From NCBI GenBank assembly GCA_041984885.1, contig JBHIXH010000005.1, positions 31,003-95,002 of the forward strand: a stretch of DNA of 64,000 nt. The letters are read 5' to 3'. The DNA comes from UBA4486 sp041984885 (GTDB taxonomy: Bacteria; Pseudomonadota; Gammaproteobacteria; Eutrophobiales; Eutrophobiaceae). Below the pieces are notes generated by a model. It saw only the letters and a program-made list of their open reading frames with translations. It was not told the origin of the DNA and made no database searches. Of the stretch, positions 18,471-28,019 are shown one piece after another (position 1 is the stretch's first letter; every line of letters begins with the position of its first letter). The position numbers and the translations under genes are program-made.

Positions 18471-20291
18471 ATGACTGATCCAACGAAAACGACGCTCGTC
18501 TATGACGGCGACTGCAGTATTTGCCAGGAATGGGTCAATCACTGGCAGGTTTTGACCAACAATGAGGTTCAGTTCGAGCCGTATCAGTCAGCAAAACACA
18601 GGTTTCCGCAAATCTCCGAGCAGGAATTCAGGCGATCCATCCAGTTAATCGATTCAGATGGCGGCGTTGCCAGCGGGGCAGAGGCGACGTTTCGTTTATA
18701 CAGGAATATATTCCCGTATTCGCTATTGATTTTTCTCTATCGACATTTCCCCGGGTTTGGATCAACCAGTGAATACTTTTACACTTTTTTTTCAAAACGA
18801 CGGGGCTTGCTGGCATTTATCAGTCACCTGTTCTGGGGCAGAAATTTCCAGCCATCTGACTACATTGTCGTAACCCGAATTTTTTTGGGCTTCCTCGGGC
18901 TGATCTATTTTTCTGCATTTTTTTCTTTTTTGATACAGGCACAAGGACTAATTGGTAGTGATGGGGTGCTGCCATTACATTATTTTGTGGCACGACTGAC
19001 AGAGTTGTTCGGTGAGACTGCCTGGCTTAACGCGCCAATGTGGTTCTGGTTGAGCACATCGGACGCTATGATTCAGTGGGTGTCTGCAAGCGGTTGTGTA
19101 TTATCGTTGCTTGTCATCTTTAGCCGGTTTGTCACACCGGCGTTAATTTTACTGTTTTTCTCATACCTTTCACTGTATTACGCCGGGCAGGTTTTTATGT
19201 CCTTTCAGTGGGATATCCTGTTACTGGAAGCCGGATTTCTCGCCATATTTCTTGGCAAAGGCTCAAGGATCATCGTCTGGCTGTATCGATGGCTTTTATT
19301 TCGTTTCATGTTGCTCGGCGGTCTGGTCAAGTTGGCCAGTCGTGATCCAACTTGGGACAACCTGACAGCGTTGACCTTTCATTTTGAAACCCAACCATTA
19401 CCGACCCCGCTGGCATGGTATGTACACCAGTGGCCGGAAATGATACTCATGGCCATGGTAGCACTCACATTTATTATTGAGTTGCTGGTTCCGTTCCTGA
19501 TATTCGCTCCACGAAGAATTCGTTTTATCGCCGCCTGGTGTTTTATCATTTTTCAAAGCGGCATCATTCTCACTGGCAATTACAATTTTTTTAATTTGCT
19601 TGCGATCGCATTTTGTCTGTTTCTGTTTGACGATCGGGCGATTCTACATGTTTTGCCGACAAGGCTTTCCAGTCGATTACTAACGAGCCGTCATCTGCCA
19701 CGGCAATACGAGACACATTTGTCAACGAAAATGTTCCTGCGTTCGTTCCTGCTCGTCATTATTTTATTTGTCTCAACCGAAAAACTGCTAACGTTTATTC
19801 AATCAAATCGGAGCAATGAACCCTCTTTGCTCTCCCGACTGGTCGCACCTTTGAATATTGTCAATAACTATGGTCCGTTTGCCGTAATGACAACGGTCCG
19901 GCATGAAGTCACGGTTGAAGGCTCAAACGATGGCATTAACTGGTTTGAATACAGCTTTCATCACAAACCGGATAGACTGGATAAGCCGCTGCGCTGGATC
20001 ATTCCACACCAGCCGCGACTGGACTGGCAGATGTGGTTTGCTGCGCTGTCAAATGCAGAACGCCAGGTCTGGTTTCGACGTCTGTTATATCAATGCCTGG
20101 ATGGCAGTCCTGCCGTATTAGACCTGTTCGCACATAATCCTTTTCCGAACACACCGCCGACCTTCATGCGTGCCCGGTTTTTTGAATATACATTCACCGA
20201 CAGGGAACAGCGTGAAAAAACCGGCAATATCTGGCAACGAGACTATGTGAAAGACTATTTGCCTGCATTAAGGTTAAGAAAAACAGAGTGA
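18471..20291 (+). CDS. DCC (DUF393) – lipase maturation factor (LMF1-like) fusion membrane protein
   Basis: 606 residues. Residues 1–110 are a DCC/DUF393 thiol-disulfide domain with YDGDCSIC (C15, C18). Residues about 130–430 hold many membrane helices with LMF1 landmarks: MSFQWDILLLEAGFLAIF, a TWDNLTALTFHFETQPLP segment and LTGNYNFFNLLAIAF. The C-terminal domain contains NNYGPFAVMTTVRHEV and PHQPRLDWQMWFAAL, also LMF1-like. In animals LMF1 helps fold secreted lipases; bacterial members have no settled role. With its redox-like N-domain and a thioredoxin-like gene 51 bases downstream, I infer a role in folding exported disulfide-containing enzymes, possibly the lipase at 10752. It sits between tRNA-Gly and tRNA-Cys, which are usually adjacent. 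Confidence 0.85.
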   Translation: MTDPTKTTLVYDGDCSICQEWVNHWQVLTNNEVQFEPYQSAKHRFPQISEQEFRRSIQLIDSDGGVASGAEATFRLYRNIFPYSLLIFLYRHFPGFGSTSEYFYTFFSKRRGLLAFISHLFWGRNFQPSDYIVVTRIFLGFLGLIYFSAFFSFLIQAQGLIGSDGVLPLHYFVARLTELFGETAWLNAPMWFWLSTSDAMIQWVSASGCVLSLLVIFSRFVTPALILLFFSYLSLYYAGQVFMSFQWDILLLEAGFLAIFLGKGSRIIVWLYRWLLFRFMLLGGLVKLASRDPTWDNLTALTFHFETQPLPTPLAWYVHQWPEMILMAMVALTFIIELLVPFLIFAPRRIRFIAAWCFIIFQSGIILTGNYNFFNLLAIAFCLFLFDDRAILHVLPTRLSSRLLTSRHLPRQYETHLSTKMFLRSFLLVIILFVSTEKLLTFIQSNRSNEPSLLSRLVAPLNIVNNYGPFAVMTTVRHEVTVEGSNDGINWFEYSFHHKPDRLDKPLRWIIPHQPRLDWQMWFAALSNAERQVWFRRLLYQCLDGSPAVLDLFAHNPFPNTPPTFMRARFFEYTFTDREQREKTGNIWQRDYVKDYLPALRLRKTE

Positions 20292-20342
20292 ATTTACAGT
20301 CCCTTTCGCTGTCAATTTATTCTATAGATTGAGTTTAACGTT

Positions 20343-20858
20343 ATGCCAGAACTTTATCGTGTCTACATAGCTTTTATATTGGCCCTGTTGCCTCTCGCAA
20401 CCTCAGCCCGTCAACTGGAGGATTTACACGGAAACTGGCAGGAGAGTGAAACGCTGGTCGGACAGGGCAGATGGGTGGTGATGAACGTGTGGAGCCCGAC
20501 CTGCTCATTTTGTGTGCAAGAGCTGCCGAATATACGAAGGTTTTATCAAAAAAATAAAAACTCGATCGATGTTATTGGACTTACGGTCGATTTCCCCAGC
20601 TTTGAATATGGCAAAGCCGACGTCATCCGTAACTTTATAAAAAAACACCCGATTGAATATCCACTCTACCTGGCCGATCACAAAATCGCTTCTGATGTGA
20701 TTGACGGATATCTCAAGGCGATCCCGTTAACGGTGATCTTCCATCCGGATGGCAGGGTGCTGGGGCGATGGCCAGGAGAAATTGATGCAGAGGAAATCGA
20801 GCGCTTTATTCAGGAGTATGACCAATATGGCACCGAGAATTGGGGACTGGACTCCTGA
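20343..20858 (+). CDS. TlpA/ResA-like periplasmic thioredoxin
   Basis: 171 residues with a signal peptide (cleavage near ATSA-RQ, residue 22). The thioredoxin fold has WSPTCSFC (C54, C57) as redox site, and a cis-Pro segment AIPLTVIFHPDGRV. Family members reduce disulfides of apocytochromes, copper proteins or other exported proteins. It lies 51 bases after the DCC–LMF1 fusion on the same strand and is likely co-expressed, giving a two-gene envelope redox/folding unit inserted in the tRNA cluster. The specific client is unknown; the di-heme cytochrome and lipase 6–9 kb upstream are possible ones. Confidence 0.87.
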   Translation: MPELYRVYIAFILALLPLATSARQLEDLHGNWQESETLVGQGRWVVMNVWSPTCSFCVQELPNIRRFYQKNKNSIDVIGLTVDFPSFEYGKADVIRNFIKKHPIEYPLYLADHKIASDVIDGYLKAIPLTVIFHPDGRVLGRWPGEIDAEEIERFIQEYDQYGTENWGLDS

Positions 20859-20959
20859 ATAGTCCCGTTTAATCAGACATATGCAGTCATCCGCCGCAGT
20901 TTGATTGTTTTGGCAAATGCGCTACCATAGCGCGCCTTTGAGACCACGTATTCCCCAAT

Positions 20960-21033
20960 GGCTGGGTGGCAGAGTGGTTATGCAGCGGCCTGCAAAGCCG
21001 TGGACGCCGGTTCGATTCCGACCCCAGCCTCCA
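20960..21033 (+). tRNA. tRNA-Cys (anticodon GCA)
   Basis: 74 bases with encoded CCA. Acceptor GGCTGGG pairs with CCCAGCC. Anticodon loop CTGCAAA gives GCA. Equivalent to E. coli cysT in the pgsA–glyW–cysT–leuZ cluster, but separated from tRNA-Gly here by 2.7 kb holding two protein genes. Confidence 0.97.
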
Positions 21034-21226
21034 TTTTTACCTGTTATTAGCGCTATCTTCGTCGCGGTAATCCTTTTTGTGTTTTTCCTTTTTTCGCTTG
21101 TCCTCGTGCGGACCGGATTTTTTCAATATCTCCGGTGGCCTGGGAGATTGCCTGGAGTGACGTTTTTTCAAGATACTATCGACTCTGCAAGAGGATATTT
21201 GCTAGGATTGCGCGCTTGATTCTACT

Positions 21227-21313
21227 GCCCGGGTGGTGGAATTGGTAGACACAAGGGACTTAAAATCCCTCGGAGGCAACTCCGTGCCGGTTCAAGTCCG
21301 GCTCCGGGCACCA
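21227..21313 (+). tRNA. tRNA-Leu (anticodon UAA)
   Basis: 87 bases with encoded CCA. Acceptor GCCCGGG pairs with CTCCGGGC in the usual register. The anticodon arm AGGGA-CTTAAAA-TCCCT gives TAA, and the long variable arm CGGAGGCAACTCCG is typical of class II tRNA-Leu. Equivalent to E. coli leuZ. The 193 bases between it and tRNA-Cys hold no convincing gene. Confidence 0.97.
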
Positions 21314-21332
21314 TTTATCACCTCAAGTCAGA

Positions 21333-23465
21333 CTAGTTGTTGAACTTGATGATTAAATCGAAGAAGTCGTCAGCAGGTACGGGTTTCGAAAACAGGTATC
21401 CCTGCGCATAATCCAGGCCTGCGTCCTTGAGTAAGGACAACTGCTCCTCGGTTTCAACGCCTTCCGCCACCACCTTGATACCAAGCTTGTGCGCCATCAG
21501 GATCATGGCCTCGCATAACACCAGGTCATTTTTGTTTTTTTCCAGCGTGCTGACAAAGCTACGGTCTATTTTCAGGTAGTCGACGTCAAATTTTTTCAGA
21601 TATGAGAGAGAGGAGTAGCCTGTGCCAAAATCATCTATGGCTATAGGCATATTGGCTGCACTCAGTTCACCGAGCTTCTGGTTGGTCACCTGGTTACTTT
21701 CGAGAAACAGATTCTCGGTGATCTCGATTATCAGACTTTCTCCGGGCAGCCCTCTTTGTTTCAGTTGTTCTGCCCATTTTTTGGGATCAAATATATTGTC
21801 CTTGAACTGTGCAGGAGACGAATTGATACTGACCTGAAAATCCGGATTTACGCTGCTGCGCAATTCATTTGTCATCTGCAATGCCTGATTAAACACCCAG
21901 TTGCCGATTTTCGAGATGACACCGCAGTTTTCGGCTATATGGATAAAAGAATCCGGTTTTACCTCGCCCAGCAACGGATGCTCCCAACGCAGTAACGCTT
22001 CGGCCTTGCAAATATTACCGGTCGTCATATCAATGATGGGCTGATAATGTAATATGAAATCCTGTTGTTCGACCGCACTGCGTATAGCAGTAATCATTGC
22101 CGTGCGTTTTCTCGCACTATCCTGCATTGATTGGGTGAAATAGCTGATTTGACTGCGACCATGTTGTTTGGCGCTATACATCGCCTGGTCGGCATTTTTC
22201 ATCAACTCTGCAACGTCTTTGCCATCTTTCGGATAGAAGGTGACGCCTATACTGGAGGAAATAGTGACGTCTTTCTGCGCCAGTTTGAATGGCGTATTGA
22301 TTTTCTTCAGTATCTCGGTGGTCACTCTCTCCACGGCATAGACATCTTCAAGTTCATCCATGATGATCGTGAATTCATCACCGCCGATTCGAGATGCTGT
22401 GTCGGTCAGGCGCAGGCACGACTTGATCCGGTTGGCTACCTCTTTTAGTAATATATCACCCTGATCGTGACCGAGCTCATCGTTCACATTTTTAAAATAA
22501 TCCAGATCCATAAATATCAGAGAAAAGGGCAGGCCGCTGCGATCTGACTTGATTGTGGTCTGCGACAGTTTTTCCATAAACATGTTGCGGTTTGGTAATC
22601 TGGTTACATGATCAAAGTTTGCCTGTTGCCAGATTTTCCTTTCGGCATTTTTTTCGTCAGAGACAATCTCAAAAGTGTAAATTCTGAAAGTGGCTTCGCC
22701 AAGTTCATCGTACAGGGATACGATGTCGACCCAGAGCAGTTGATCATTGTCCGGGCCGGAACGAACCCACAGTTCACCCTGCCAGGTGCCTGATTGCTTT
22801 ATCGCGTGTTCCTGGGCATGTAATAACTCCTTGTCATTTTTATACGAAATGACAATGTCAATATTCTTGCCGTTGATCTCTTCCTGGTCGAGGCCGGTGA
22901 GAATATTAAATTTTCGATTGCACATCACAATATAACCGTCGGCGTCAGTAACAAGCACGGACTGGCCAAGTGCCTGGAAAACCGTGTTGTTCAATTCCAG
23001 CCTGGTTTGCGTGTTGAAAAGTTTACTGTCGTCACGCAAATACATCAGGAAAGCAGGCGGTTCATTATTGACCGGTGTGCAACAGGAGATTTCTATTTCG
23101 GCGTGAAACTCCTCGCCATCTTTCATGGCAACCAATGTCTGTTCACGATGGTTGCGACCTGACTTGACCATATCCAGGATCATGTTCGGCTGAATGGCCA
23201 CTGCAGCCGGTTTTGCATACAGGCAGGAGAAATGCCGACCGATTATGTCTTTTTTGCTGTATCCGAGAAAGCTTTCAGCCGTGTCATTCCAGTTGGTAAT
23301 GTTACCAGCGTTATCGAGAATGAGATAAACGCCGGATTCAAGCGCATCAACAAATTCCAGTCCAAGTGCATTACGTGAACTCAGATCAATACCAGAGTCG
23401 TTCGCACTAGCTGAACCGGTGGCAGGCGCTGTCTTCAGCATTGAATAATTTGTACCAGATGTCAT
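21333..23465 (-). CDS. PAS–PAS–GGDEF–EAL cyclic di-GMP protein
   Basis: 710 residues, no membrane helices. Two PAS domains (about 35–150 and 155–275), GGDEF (about 285–440) with RIGGDEF and an upstream RxxD I-site (RLTD), then EAL (about 455–705) with KAEALLRWEH, the loop DDFGTGYSSLSYLKKF and EGVETEEQ. Both catalytic signatures look intact, so it could make or degrade cyclic di-GMP depending on the PAS signal. No heme or flavin ligand could be named in the PAS domains. It converges on tRNA-Leu and stands alone in its transcript, 135 bases downstream of the CheB–CheR kinase gene on the same strand. Confidence 0.92.
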   Translation of the reverse strand: MTSGTNYSMLKTAPATGSASANDSGIDLSSRNALGLEFVDALESGVYLILDNAGNITNWNDTAESFLGYSKKDIIGRHFSCLYAKPAAVAIQPNMILDMVKSGRNHREQTLVAMKDGEEFHAEIEISCCTPVNNEPPAFLMYLRDDSKLFNTQTRLELNNTVFQALGQSVLVTDADGYIVMCNRKFNILTGLDQEEINGKNIDIVISYKNDKELLHAQEHAIKQSGTWQGELWVRSGPDNDQLLWVDIVSLYDELGEATFRIYTFEIVSDEKNAERKIWQQANFDHVTRLPNRNMFMEKLSQTTIKSDRSGLPFSLIFMDLDYFKNVNDELGHDQGDILLKEVANRIKSCLRLTDTASRIGGDEFTIIMDELEDVYAVERVTTEILKKINTPFKLAQKDVTISSSIGVTFYPKDGKDVAELMKNADQAMYSAKQHGRSQISYFTQSMQDSARKRTAMITAIRSAVEQQDFILHYQPIIDMTTGNICKAEALLRWEHPLLGEVKPDSFIHIAENCGVISKIGNWVFNQALQMTNELRSSVNPDFQVSINSSPAQFKDNIFDPKKWAEQLKQRGLPGESLIIEITENLFLESNQVTNQKLGELSAANMPIAIDDFGTGYSSLSYLKKFDVDYLKIDRSFVSTLEKNKNDLVLCEAMILMAHKLGIKVVAEGVETEEQLSLLKDAGLDYAQGYLFSKPVPADDFFDLIIKFNN

Positions 23466-23600
23466 AGGTCAATCAGAATTCCTTTCCATTCATTGATGTA
23501 TCGACCTGAACGGGAAAATTCTTAAGCAGAAATACCGGTGAAACAGCCCGCCTGAATGCGCGCTATTTACTTGGAAAATAAATACAGAAAGGAAGGTAAA

Positions 23601-26600
23601 TTATTGTATAACGGGGAATTTTAGTGTAAACGTTGTGCCGCTGCTGCCGTCAGAGGTGCAGCTGATATTGCCGTTATGCCGCTCCATGATCCGGTCTACG
23701 ACGGCAAGACCGATACCCATACCCGCGTACTGCTGTCGTGGATTCAGGCGCGCAAAGATTCGGAATATATCTTGTGTCTTGTCTGGATCGATGCCAATGC
23801 CATTGTCTTTGACATCGATTAAATAATATTCACTTTCCATCCTGAATTTAATCTCGATCTTAAGCGGAAAAGTCGATTTAAAACGAACGGCATTGACCAG
23901 CAGTTCCTCAAGCACCTGAATGATCTGTTTTTCATCACAGACAATGTCGGGCAAGTTGTCAACAATGATTTCCGGATCCGCTGTTTCCAGCAACTCGGCA
24001 ATATTATTTCGCGCCCTCTGTAACATCGAGTTCAGGCTGATGCGTGTCATGTCCTGACCACGCGTGTTCACCCTGGAGTATTCCAGCATGCCGTTTTGCA
24101 TTGTGCCGAGTCGTTCCAGAGACTGTTTCAGCATGTCCAGGTACTCGACAGATTCCTTATCACTGCTCTGTTTTACTTTTTCTTCAAGCAGTTCAATGAA
24201 GCTGGACATATTACGCAGCGGCTCATTGATATCATGGGATACAGCATAGGCATAGGACTGCAGACGCTGGTTTTTTTGAATCAGGTCAGCCTTTTCGCGG
24301 ACGGCGTTGATATTCACAAAAGTCACAATCAGGCCATCCATCTTGTGATGTTCATTGATGAACGGATCAATGCCCATCAGGTACCAGTTGCCGTCCAGGT
24401 CCTCGACCTCATATTCTGCATGTTTCTCCGATTGCTGAACCTCGGTCAACATGCCAATAAAGTCATTGGCCTTGATATTGCGGTTTAAATGGGTGATTGG
24501 GCGACCGATGTCCTGGTTCAGCAGGCTGAATATCCTGGCGACAGCCGGCGTAAATTTACGAATGTTCAGATCCTGGTCAAGAAAGATTGTGCCAATATCG
24601 GTGCTGGCCAGCAGATTATCCATATCCGATGTCAGTTGCGAGAGTTCAGAAATTTTTTCCTCATGTTCGCGATTTAACGTATGCAATTCCTCATTGACGG
24701 AGTGTAATTCCTCGTTTGTGCTTTGCAGTTCTTCATTCGAGGCCATCAGTTCCTCGTTTGTACTCTGCAATTCTTCATAACTGGTTTCCAGTTCTTCGAC
24801 CGTCGATTGCAGATTTTCGCGCGTGTAATGCAGTTCCTGTTCCAGGTTAACGATCTGATCCATGGCCGCTTCCTCGGAGTTGAACCCCTGCGGCAGCCTG
24901 GCGAGTTGAGATGTAGTTACTGCCGGTGGTTGTCCTTCAGGCGCGTCCGGTTGCTGATCAATAACCTTATCGGCCTCTGCGAAATTAATCAGGATCAATT
25001 TTTGTGTTTTTGCGCTGCTGATGTGGGTGAATGTTACACGTAGTATCCTGACATCTGTTTCCGACAGGTTGACTCTAATGCCGCCATAGCTGATCGGGCC
25101 TTTTTCGTCTTTCATTCGTATCAGCCCGGTTGAAATCGCCATGCGTAATGACGGGTGAACCAGTCGGTTCAGGTTCATGCTGGTCACTCCACTGGGCATG
25201 TGGAAATAGATGGAGGCGTTGCCAAAGATGTGCAACAACTTGCCCTCGGTGCTGACGAGAACGCTCTCGGGGGCAAATTTTTCCAGCATGAAATCGTATG
25301 CACGTATCAAATCCGGATCCCTGCCTATCGTCCGCGTATCGCTGGATTTTTCCGCGTCATTGGTGAAGATAACCTTATGTTCTTTTTTCTTGTCCGAATT
25401 ATTGAAGGTGAAACGGTTGGCAAATGTCGAGATCCGGATGTCGCGCCGCTTTGTATAGATACGGTGAATATTACTGACCACATTAAATTCATTCTTGATG
25501 TCTGCCAGTGATTCGCTCGGCCCGAGAAATAAATAGCCGCCGGTTTTCAGCGCGAAGTGAAACGAATGGATTGCCATTCTCTGCGCATGCGAACGAAAAT
25601 AGATCAGAAGATTGCGACAGCAGATTAAATCGATCTTCGTGAACGGGGGTTCACTGATGAGATTTTGGCGGGCAAACACCACGATCTTCCTGATTTCGGA
25701 CGAGATACGAAATGAGGTTTCGTCAATACTGCGGAAATACCGACCAATACGTGCCTGTCCGAGACCGGATAATGACGTTAATGTATAAACACCGTTGCTC
25801 GCAATCTTTAATGAGGGTTCGTGCACATCGGTGGCAAAGATACGTACGTTCACCGGACGTTGCATCTCGGTCAGTTTTTCATGGATCAAAATTGCCATGG
25901 TATAGGCTTCTTCGCCGGTGGCGCAGCCGGCAATCCAGATGCGTAGCTCATCACTCGTCGTTACTTTTTCGGCGAGTGCGGGCAGGGCTGATGTCTGTAA
26001 TTCTTCCCAGGCACTCTGATCACGCAGAAATTCGGTAACCCCGATTAACAGGTCAAGATAAAGATTTGTCTGCTCTTCTGTGTCTTGCGTGACCAGCTCA
26101 ATGTACTCATCCAGCGCGCGTAACCCGAGCAGGGCCATGCGACGTTCAATACGTCGATTGATCGTGGCAGGTTTATATTCCTCAAAATTGACATCAAAGA
26201 CTTTATTCAGGACCTCATGAATCGGTGAATACAGTTCATGAAAATTCTCATCATTTTTGTTAGCGGTATCCTTCTTATCGCTGGTAGATGCATGTTTTAC
26301 ATAGTCGACAATTAACGCGGGCATATCCTGTGCACGCAACACACGATCGACGGCGCCGGTCAGGATGGCGCTGTTCGGCATGCTGTCGAAATCCGCCGTC
26401 GATGGTTCCTGCGCAAGCACCAGGCCGCCCTGCTCATGGATGGCGCGGATACCGAGCGCGCCATCACTGCCGCTGCCGGAGAGTATGACGCCGATTGAGT
26501 TTGGGCCGGCTTCTTCCGCCAGAGATCGGAAAAAGATATCGATGGGCAGATTGAGTACGTTTTTCTCGCGATCCGACAGCTGCAGCCTGCCGTCCGCGTA

Positions 26601-26861
26601 ACGGATTTCCTTGTTCGGGGGGATCAGGTAGACCGAGTCCGGCTTCACCTCCATTCTGTTTTCGGCCAGTTGAATCGGCATCTCCGTATACCGGCCCAGC
26701 AATTCATCCATGATGCTTTTATGATCCGGTGCTAAATGTTGAATGACGATATACGACATCCCGGTATTTTTCGGGACATAGCTAAAAAAGGATTCAAGCG
26801 CTGCCAGACCGCCAGCTGAAGCGCCGATCGCAACTATAAAATGATCTTTTGAGGTGGTCAT
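23601..26861 (-). CDS. CheB–CheR–PAS–histidine kinase hybrid
   Basis: 1086 residues. Order: CheB methylesterase domain (1–190) with IGASAGG (S15), IQHLAPDH (H42) and GSGSDG (D133) complete; CheR N- and catalytic domains (about 215–480) with AGCATGEEAYT and CCRNLLIYF; a linker; a coiled coil (about 670–760) with repeated TNEEL-type heptads; a PAS domain; and HisKA–HATPase with SHDINEPLRN as H-box, DNGIGIDP and GIGLAVVDRI. Methylation and demethylation activities are thus fused to a kinase, but substrates of such hybrids are mostly unknown. No receiver is attached; the single-domain receiver gene 129 bases upstream on the same strand is the likely partner. Confidence 0.92.
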   Translation of the reverse strand: MTTSKDHFIVAIGASAGGLAALESFFSYVPKNTGMSYIVIQHLAPDHKSIMDELLGRYTEMPIQLAENRMEVKPDSVYLIPPNKEIRYADGRLQLSDREKNVLNLPIDIFFRSLAEEAGPNSIGVILSGSGSDGALGIRAIHEQGGLVLAQEPSTADFDSMPNSAILTGAVDRVLRAQDMPALIVDYVKHASTSDKKDTANKNDENFHELYSPIHEVLNKVFDVNFEEYKPATINRRIERRMALLGLRALDEYIELVTQDTEEQTNLYLDLLIGVTEFLRDQSAWEELQTSALPALAEKVTTSDELRIWIAGCATGEEAYTMAILIHEKLTEMQRPVNVRIFATDVHEPSLKIASNGVYTLTSLSGLGQARIGRYFRSIDETSFRISSEIRKIVVFARQNLISEPPFTKIDLICCRNLLIYFRSHAQRMAIHSFHFALKTGGYLFLGPSESLADIKNEFNVVSNIHRIYTKRRDIRISTFANRFTFNNSDKKKEHKVIFTNDAEKSSDTRTIGRDPDLIRAYDFMLEKFAPESVLVSTEGKLLHIFGNASIYFHMPSGVTSMNLNRLVHPSLRMAISTGLIRMKDEKGPISYGGIRVNLSETDVRILRVTFTHISSAKTQKLILINFAEADKVIDQQPDAPEGQPPAVTTSQLARLPQGFNSEEAAMDQIVNLEQELHYTRENLQSTVEELETSYEELQSTNEELMASNEELQSTNEELHSVNEELHTLNREHEEKISELSQLTSDMDNLLASTDIGTIFLDQDLNIRKFTPAVARIFSLLNQDIGRPITHLNRNIKANDFIGMLTEVQQSEKHAEYEVEDLDGNWYLMGIDPFINEHHKMDGLIVTFVNINAVREKADLIQKNQRLQSYAYAVSHDINEPLRNMSSFIELLEEKVKQSSDKESVEYLDMLKQSLERLGTMQNGMLEYSRVNTRGQDMTRISLNSMLQRARNNIAELLETADPEIIVDNLPDIVCDEKQIIQVLEELLVNAVRFKSTFPLKIEIKFRMESEYYLIDVKDNGIGIDPDKTQDIFRIFARLNPRQQYAGMGIGLAVVDRIMERHNGNISCTSDGSSGTTFTLKFPVIQ

Positions 26862-26990
26862 TTTACTTCTCCCTTCGGATCAGCCGTCATCCTGATTCAG
26901 GTTCCTCAGCCAGTTCCTTCGACAGAGTCTAAATTAAATCGGTTGAATAGTCTGAATTTTTTCCCGGATTTTTCTGTTTCTATTCAGGCC

Positions 26991-27407
26991 TTAACAGTTT
27001 TTGTTAATTTTATGATACAGATTAGGGACAAGTCTCGAAAGTTCAACCGGGTCTATCGGTTTGCTGATTGTGCCATTGACATGCTCGTTCTCCTGGCAAA
27101 GTTCCAGTACATGGGGAAACGGCGTTGGACTCAGCAGCATAATGATTTTAGGCAGCCTGTTATTCAACCGTTCCGCCGATTCGCGAATGAAGTCCCAACC
27201 ATCCATGCCGGGCATATTGATATCGAGCAGAATCATATCCGGGAAATTCGGTGTGTCCTCTGACTCCAGCAGGTACTCATACGCCTGCCTGGCATCCAGA
27301 AAGTCGAGCAGTTGTTCCGTCAGGTTGGCCTGACGGATCGCAATCTTGTGTAGATATAAATCTGCCTCGTTATCGTCGACTAACAGAATGGAATCAAGCA
27401 TGGCCAT
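26991..27407 (-). CDS. Single-domain response regulator (receiver only)
   Basis: 138 residues, one receiver domain: DD at 11–12, phospho-acceptor D62 in LLDINMPGMDGW, a Ser/Thr position in MLLSPTP and K in ISKPID. There is no output domain. It is just upstream of, and on the same strand as, the CheB–CheR–kinase hybrid, so it is likely phosphorylated by that kinase and works by protein contact. Resembles the Rcp1-type receivers paired with bacteriophytochrome-like kinases. The start may be M1 or M3. Confidence 0.88.
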   Translation of the reverse strand: MAMLDSILLVDDNEADLYLHKIAIRQANLTEQLLDFLDARQAYEYLLESEDTPNFPDMILLDINMPGMDGWDFIRESAERLNNRLPKIIMLLSPTPFPHVLELCQENEHVNGTISKPIDPVELSRLVPNLYHKINKNC

Positions 27408-27570
27408 TCGCAGAAAAAGGGCAGGCCATCGGACGGTGCTGCTGTTGCAGTCGACTCAGGTTAATCATGAAAATTCCCTGTTCCATCTCTTTATTGTAGT
27501 CGTATTAACTCCACAGTGAATGTAAAAGCGTATCGGCATTTCTGAAACAGCCCGGCGACATTCCGGCCAG

Positions 27571-28005
27571 TCAGATGTGACTGTTCTCAACAATGTCGGA
27601 AAACAGCGGTACAAGCCGTTTCAGCAACCGGTTCTGTGCGCCGGTTGGTACACCGACTGCTTCCATTGCCTCGATCAGGTTTTCCGAGACCGCATAAAAA
27701 TCCGCATCATCGAGTTGCATGCCTTTATGCGTACGTGCCATTGTGTCACCCGTGTATTCACATGGGCCATCCATTAAATGACACAGATGTTCCGTTGTTT
27801 TTTCCATGAAACGGTCGATGTTCGACTCGGCCCAATAATGGTTAACTCGTGCGTCATCAGCAAGATTCCAGACAAATTGTTCCATAACCGCATTCAGTGT
27901 CTGCATGCCACCAAAATCATCAAACAGCGTCGTCGCACTCGCTGGTATTGGCATGATGCAAAAACCGGTGTATAGGATCAGGTTGAGCTTTACGGTTTTA
28001 CACAT
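27571..28005 (-). CDS. Exported group-1 truncated hemoglobin
   Basis: 144 residues. A signal peptide is likely (hydrophobic core 7–20, cleavage near PASA-TT at 24), which is unusual because truncated hemoglobins are normally cytoplasmic. The globin part starts LFDDFGGMQTL. The proximal heme His is H93 in ARTHKGM, within the GPCEYTGDTMARTHKGMQ stretch typical of the family. The B10 position seems to be Val, not the usual Tyr, by my alignment. C75 and C82 could form a disulfide after export. It precedes a run of regulators and follows a DUF3034 gene by 14 bases on the same strand, so it may be the last gene of the 31930-to-27571 operon. Likely binds O2 or NO in the periplasm. Confidence 0.82.
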   Translation of the reverse strand: MCKTVKLNLILYTGFCIMPIPASATTLFDDFGGMQTLNAVMEQFVWNLADDARVNHYWAESNIDRFMEKTTEHLCHLMDGPCEYTGDTMARTHKGMQLDDADFYAVSENLIEAMEAVGVPTGAQNRLLKRLVPLFSDIVENSHI

Positions 28006-28019
28006 AATAAACTCCCGGG

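Noticed and set aside
18236..21033. Integrative element at tRNA genes
   Set aside because: No integrase, transposase or repeated tRNA 3' end was seen around the two inserted genes.
24650..24830. Tandem repeats in DNA, possible repeat array
   Set aside because: They are the coding heptads (TNEEL-type) of the coiled coil in the CheB–CheR kinase hybrid.
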